From: Clostridia bacterium
GTDB taxonomy: Bacteria; Bacillota; Clostridia; Oscillospirales; Acutalibacteraceae
Direction: 5' to 3'
Length of the DNA stretch: 7,456 nt
Assembly (NCBI GenBank): GCA_900754145.1
Contig: CAAEBW010000037.1
Coordinates: forward strand, 1-7,456
Shown here: positions 5,472-7,456 of the stretch, in pieces
Layout of the letters: each line of letters begins with the position of its first letter
How positions within the stretch are numbered: the first letter of the stretch is position 1
Made by a program: the position numbers and the translations under genes
The notes under the pieces: model-generated
What the model saw: only the letters and a program-made list of their open reading frames with translations
Database searches by the model: none
What the model was told of the DNA's origin: nothing

Positions 5472-7418
5472 TTATTTCCTTATCTTATTCCTATCCTCTT
5501 CTACGGCGCGGGAGATGAATTCTTCAACGCTCATTGCGCCGAGGTCGCCGTTTTCGCCGCGTTCCCTTACAGAGAGGGTGCGGTTTTCGACCTCGTTATC
5601 GCCGATAACGAGCATATACGGCACCTTCTGGAGCCTTGCTTCGCGGATTTTGTAGCCGATTTTCTCGTTGCGGTCGTCAATTTCAACCCGAAGTCCTTTT
5701 TCCTCCATAAGCTTTTTAACCTCATAGGCGTAATCGAGGTGGCGGTCGGCAATCGGGAGCATTTTAATCTGCACGGGAGCCAGCCACAGCGGGAATGCGC
5801 CTGCGTATTTCTCGATAAGCAGGGCGAGGGTTCTTTCGTAACAGCCCAGCGAGGTGCGGTGAATGATGTAGGGGTTTTTCTTCTGACCGTCGCGGTCAAC
5901 ATATTCCATACCGAACTTCTCGGCGAGGAGCTGGTCGATCTGAATGGTAATCAGGGTGTCCTCCTTGCCGTAGACATTCTTTATCTGAATGTCAAGCTTA
6001 GGACCGTAGAACGCCGCCTCGTCAATGCCGATTGTGTACGGAATTTCCAAGTGGTCGAGGATTTTGCCCATAATTCCCTGTGCCTCGTCCCATTGCTCGG
6101 GCGTGCCGATATACTTATCGCGGTTATTAGGATCCCATTGCGAGAAGCGGTAGGAAACGTCCTCGTAAAGACCCAGAGTTTTAAGCATATAGATAGCAAG
6201 CTCCAACGAGCCCTTAAACTCCTGCTCTAACTGCTCGGGGGTGCACATTAAATGACCCTCGGAAATGGTGAACTGGCGAAGTCTTATTAGACCGTGCATT
6301 TCGCCGCTGTCCTCATTGCGGAAGAGGGTAGAGGTCTCGTTATACCTTAGCGGCAGGTCGCGGTAGGAGCGGGCGCGGTTTAAATACGCCTGATACTGGA
6401 ATGGGCAGGTCATAGGACGCAGTGCAAAGCAGTCCTTAGTCTCGTCCTGGGGGTCGCCTAACACAAACATTCCGTCAAGGTAGTGATCCCAGTGCCCCGA
6501 AAGCTTGTAAAGCTCCCGCTTTGCCATATAGGGGGTTTTGGTAAGCTGCCAGCCGCGGCGCGCCTCCTCGTCCTCAACAAAGCGCTGTAAAATCTGAATC
6601 ATTTTAGCGCCCTTAGGCAGCATTATGGGGAGACCCTGACCGATAACGTCAACGGTGGTGAAAAGCTCTAATTCTCTGCCTAATTTGTTGTGGTCGCGCT
6701 TTTTAGCCTCTTCAAGCATATTAAGGTGCTCTTCAAGGGCGCTTGCCTTCGGGAACGCCGTACCGTAAACGCGGCAGAGCATTTTTTTGTTAGAATCCCC
6801 GCGCCAGTAAGCGCCCGTGGCGGAGGTGAGCTTAAACGCCTTTACCATACCCGTGCTCATAAGGTGCGCGCCGGCGCAGAGGTCGGTAAAATCGCCCTGG
6901 GTGTAAAAGCTTATCTTCTCGCCCTCGGGAATATCGCCTACAAGCTCAACCTTATAGGACTCGCCCTTTTCCTCAAAATATTTCACAGCTTCGTCTCTTG
7001 AAATAAGACTGCGCTCGATTTTAATATCCTCCTTGACGATTTTTTTCATCTCCGCCTCAATCTTCGTAAGGTCGTCGGGGGTGAATTTTTCGTCAATATC
7101 AAGGTCATAATAAAAACCGTCGTCCACGGCGGGACCTATCGCAAGCTTTGCGGCGGGGTACAGCCTTTTTATCGCCTGAGCCATAATGTGCGAGGCGGTG
7201 TGGCGGAAGGTGCGCCTGCCGTAATCGTCCTCAAAGGTTAAAATTTCAAGGGTGCAGTCGCTGTCAAGCGTATCCCGAAGGTCGGCGTTTTTGCCGTTAA
7301 TCACAGCGGCACAGGCATTCCTTGCAAGCCCCATACTTATTTCCTTTGCCGCTTCGTAAGCGGTAATACCTTCAGGAAATTCCTTAACCGTGTTATCCTT
7401 TAAAGTAACCTTAATCAT
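5472..7418 (-). CDS. thrS: threonyl-tRNA synthetase
   Basis: At 648 residues the length is normal for a bacterial ThrRS, which charges tRNA-Thr with threonine in the cytoplasm using ATP. Domains in order: TGS (1-61); N2 editing domain with HTASH (73-77) and DLCAGAH (179-185), giving H73, H77, C181 and H185 for removal of mischarged serine; class II catalytic core (about 245-540) with motif 2 at YNETSTLFRNEDSGEMHGL (359-377) and motif 3 at IIHRTSLGCYERTLALL (518-534); and a C-terminal anticodon-binding domain (about 548-645). C338, H389 and H520 match the zinc ligands that recognise threonine. The loop after C338 reads CPFQYQAY instead of the more usual CPxH pattern, perhaps a subfamily trait. 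GGAGG seven bases before the ATG fixes the start. It is transcribed alone, between a T-box-like leader and its own terminator, and is richer in G+C than the salvage locus. Confidence 0.98.
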   Translation of the reverse strand: MIKVTLKDNTVKEFPEGITAYEAAKEISMGLARNACAAVINGKNADLRDTLDSDCTLEILTFEDDYGRRTFRHTASHIMAQAIKRLYPAAKLAIGPAVDDGFYYDLDIDEKFTPDDLTKIEAEMKKIVKEDIKIERSLISRDEAVKYFEEKGESYKVELVGDIPEGEKISFYTQGDFTDLCAGAHLMSTGMVKAFKLTSATGAYWRGDSNKKMLCRVYGTAFPKASALEEHLNMLEEAKKRDHNKLGRELELFTTVDVIGQGLPIMLPKGAKMIQILQRFVEDEEARRGWQLTKTPYMAKRELYKLSGHWDHYLDGMFVLGDPQDETKDCFALRPMTCPFQYQAYLNRARSYRDLPLRYNETSTLFRNEDSGEMHGLIRLRQFTISEGHLMCTPEQLEQEFKGSLELAIYMLKTLGLYEDVSYRFSQWDPNNRDKYIGTPEQWDEAQGIMGKILDHLEIPYTIGIDEAAFYGPKLDIQIKNVYGKEDTLITIQIDQLLAEKFGMEYVDRDGQKKNPYIIHRTSLGCYERTLALLIEKYAGAFPLWLAPVQIKMLPIADRHLDYAYEVKKLMEEKGLRVEIDDRNEKIGYKIREARLQKVPYMLVIGDNEVENRTLSVRERGENGDLGAMSVEEFISRAVEEDRNKIRK

Positions 7419-7433
7419 AAAAATACCTCCGAT

Positions 7434-7456
7434 AAAAAAATAAACTTCGTCCCAAA
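7434..7456 (-). promoter_or_regulatory. 3' end of a probable T-box leader terminator of thrS (cut by edge)
   Basis: On the minus strand the window begins with TTTGGGACGAAG (7456-7445) followed by TTTATTTTTTT (7444-7434), then the thrS ribosome binding site. GGGACGAAG plus a T-run is the usual 3' arm of the terminator in Firmicute T-box leaders of tRNA synthetase genes. The 5' arm, the GGTGG antiterminator bulge and the specifier loop would lie outside the window. If so, uncharged tRNA-Thr would switch thrS on. Confidence 0.6.

Noticed and set aside
5337..6230. Plus-strand 297-codon open frame
   Set aside because: It begins inside the hairpin cluster and runs antisense through thrS. It has no ribosome binding site, and its residues are the reverse shadow of a GC-rich gene.
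6690..7001. Plus-strand 103-codon open frame
   Set aside because: Antisense shadow of thrS without a start signal or a recognisable domain.

Overview
The window looks like a chromosomal segment of a gut-type anaerobic Firmicute (class Clostridia, perhaps Oscillospiraceae/Ruminococcaceae-like). The reasons are strong GGAG-type ribosome binding sites, what appears to be the end of a T-box leader in front of thrS, low-GC intergenic DNA, and GGGGACGG-type palindromic repeats of the kind common in that group. The taxonomic placement is inference from style, not from a database match.

Left part (1-4007): an amino-sugar salvage locus. On the minus strand lie a cytoplasmic GH123-type beta-N-acetylgalactosaminidase (1182-2834) and a NahK-type N-acetylhexosamine 1-kinase (1-1106, running off the left edge by a few residues). 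Divergent from them is an AraC-family regulator (3174-4007). The pair suggests that a GalNAc-beta-linked oligosaccharide is imported, GalNAc is cut off inside the cell and then phosphorylated at C1. Two remnants not visible as long ORFs lie in the gaps of this operon. One is the first 26 codons of a Gfo/Idh/MocA-type dehydrogenase (2880-2960), with its ribosome binding site intact but ATT where ATG should be. The other is what looks like the C-terminal tail of a sugar-1-phosphate nucleotidyltransferase (1108-1194) just before nahK. The operon therefore seems to have been longer (dehydrogenase, GH123, nucleotidyltransferase, nahK) and to have lost two genes by deletion.

The divergent control region (2835-3173) holds a sigmaA-like promoter for each direction. 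A 9-bp inverted repeat brackets the operon promoter, and a 7-bp direct repeat at one helical turn overlaps the -35 of the regulator promoter.

Middle (4008-5426): a decayed IS110-family element whose transposase has an internal deletion and an in-frame amber stop. Its 5' region is the expected place for a bridge RNA. The element sits between inverted copies of a GAGACG-N-GGGGACGGT repeat, as if it had inserted in the centre of a REP-like palindrome. Right of it is a cluster of three short hairpins (5254-5370) sharing the GGGAC core.

Right part (5427-7456): thrS on the minus strand, complete, with a long hairpin directly after its stop codon. At the window edge is the 3' arm and T-run of a terminator typical of a threonine T-box leader. 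thrS is visibly richer in G+C than the salvage locus.
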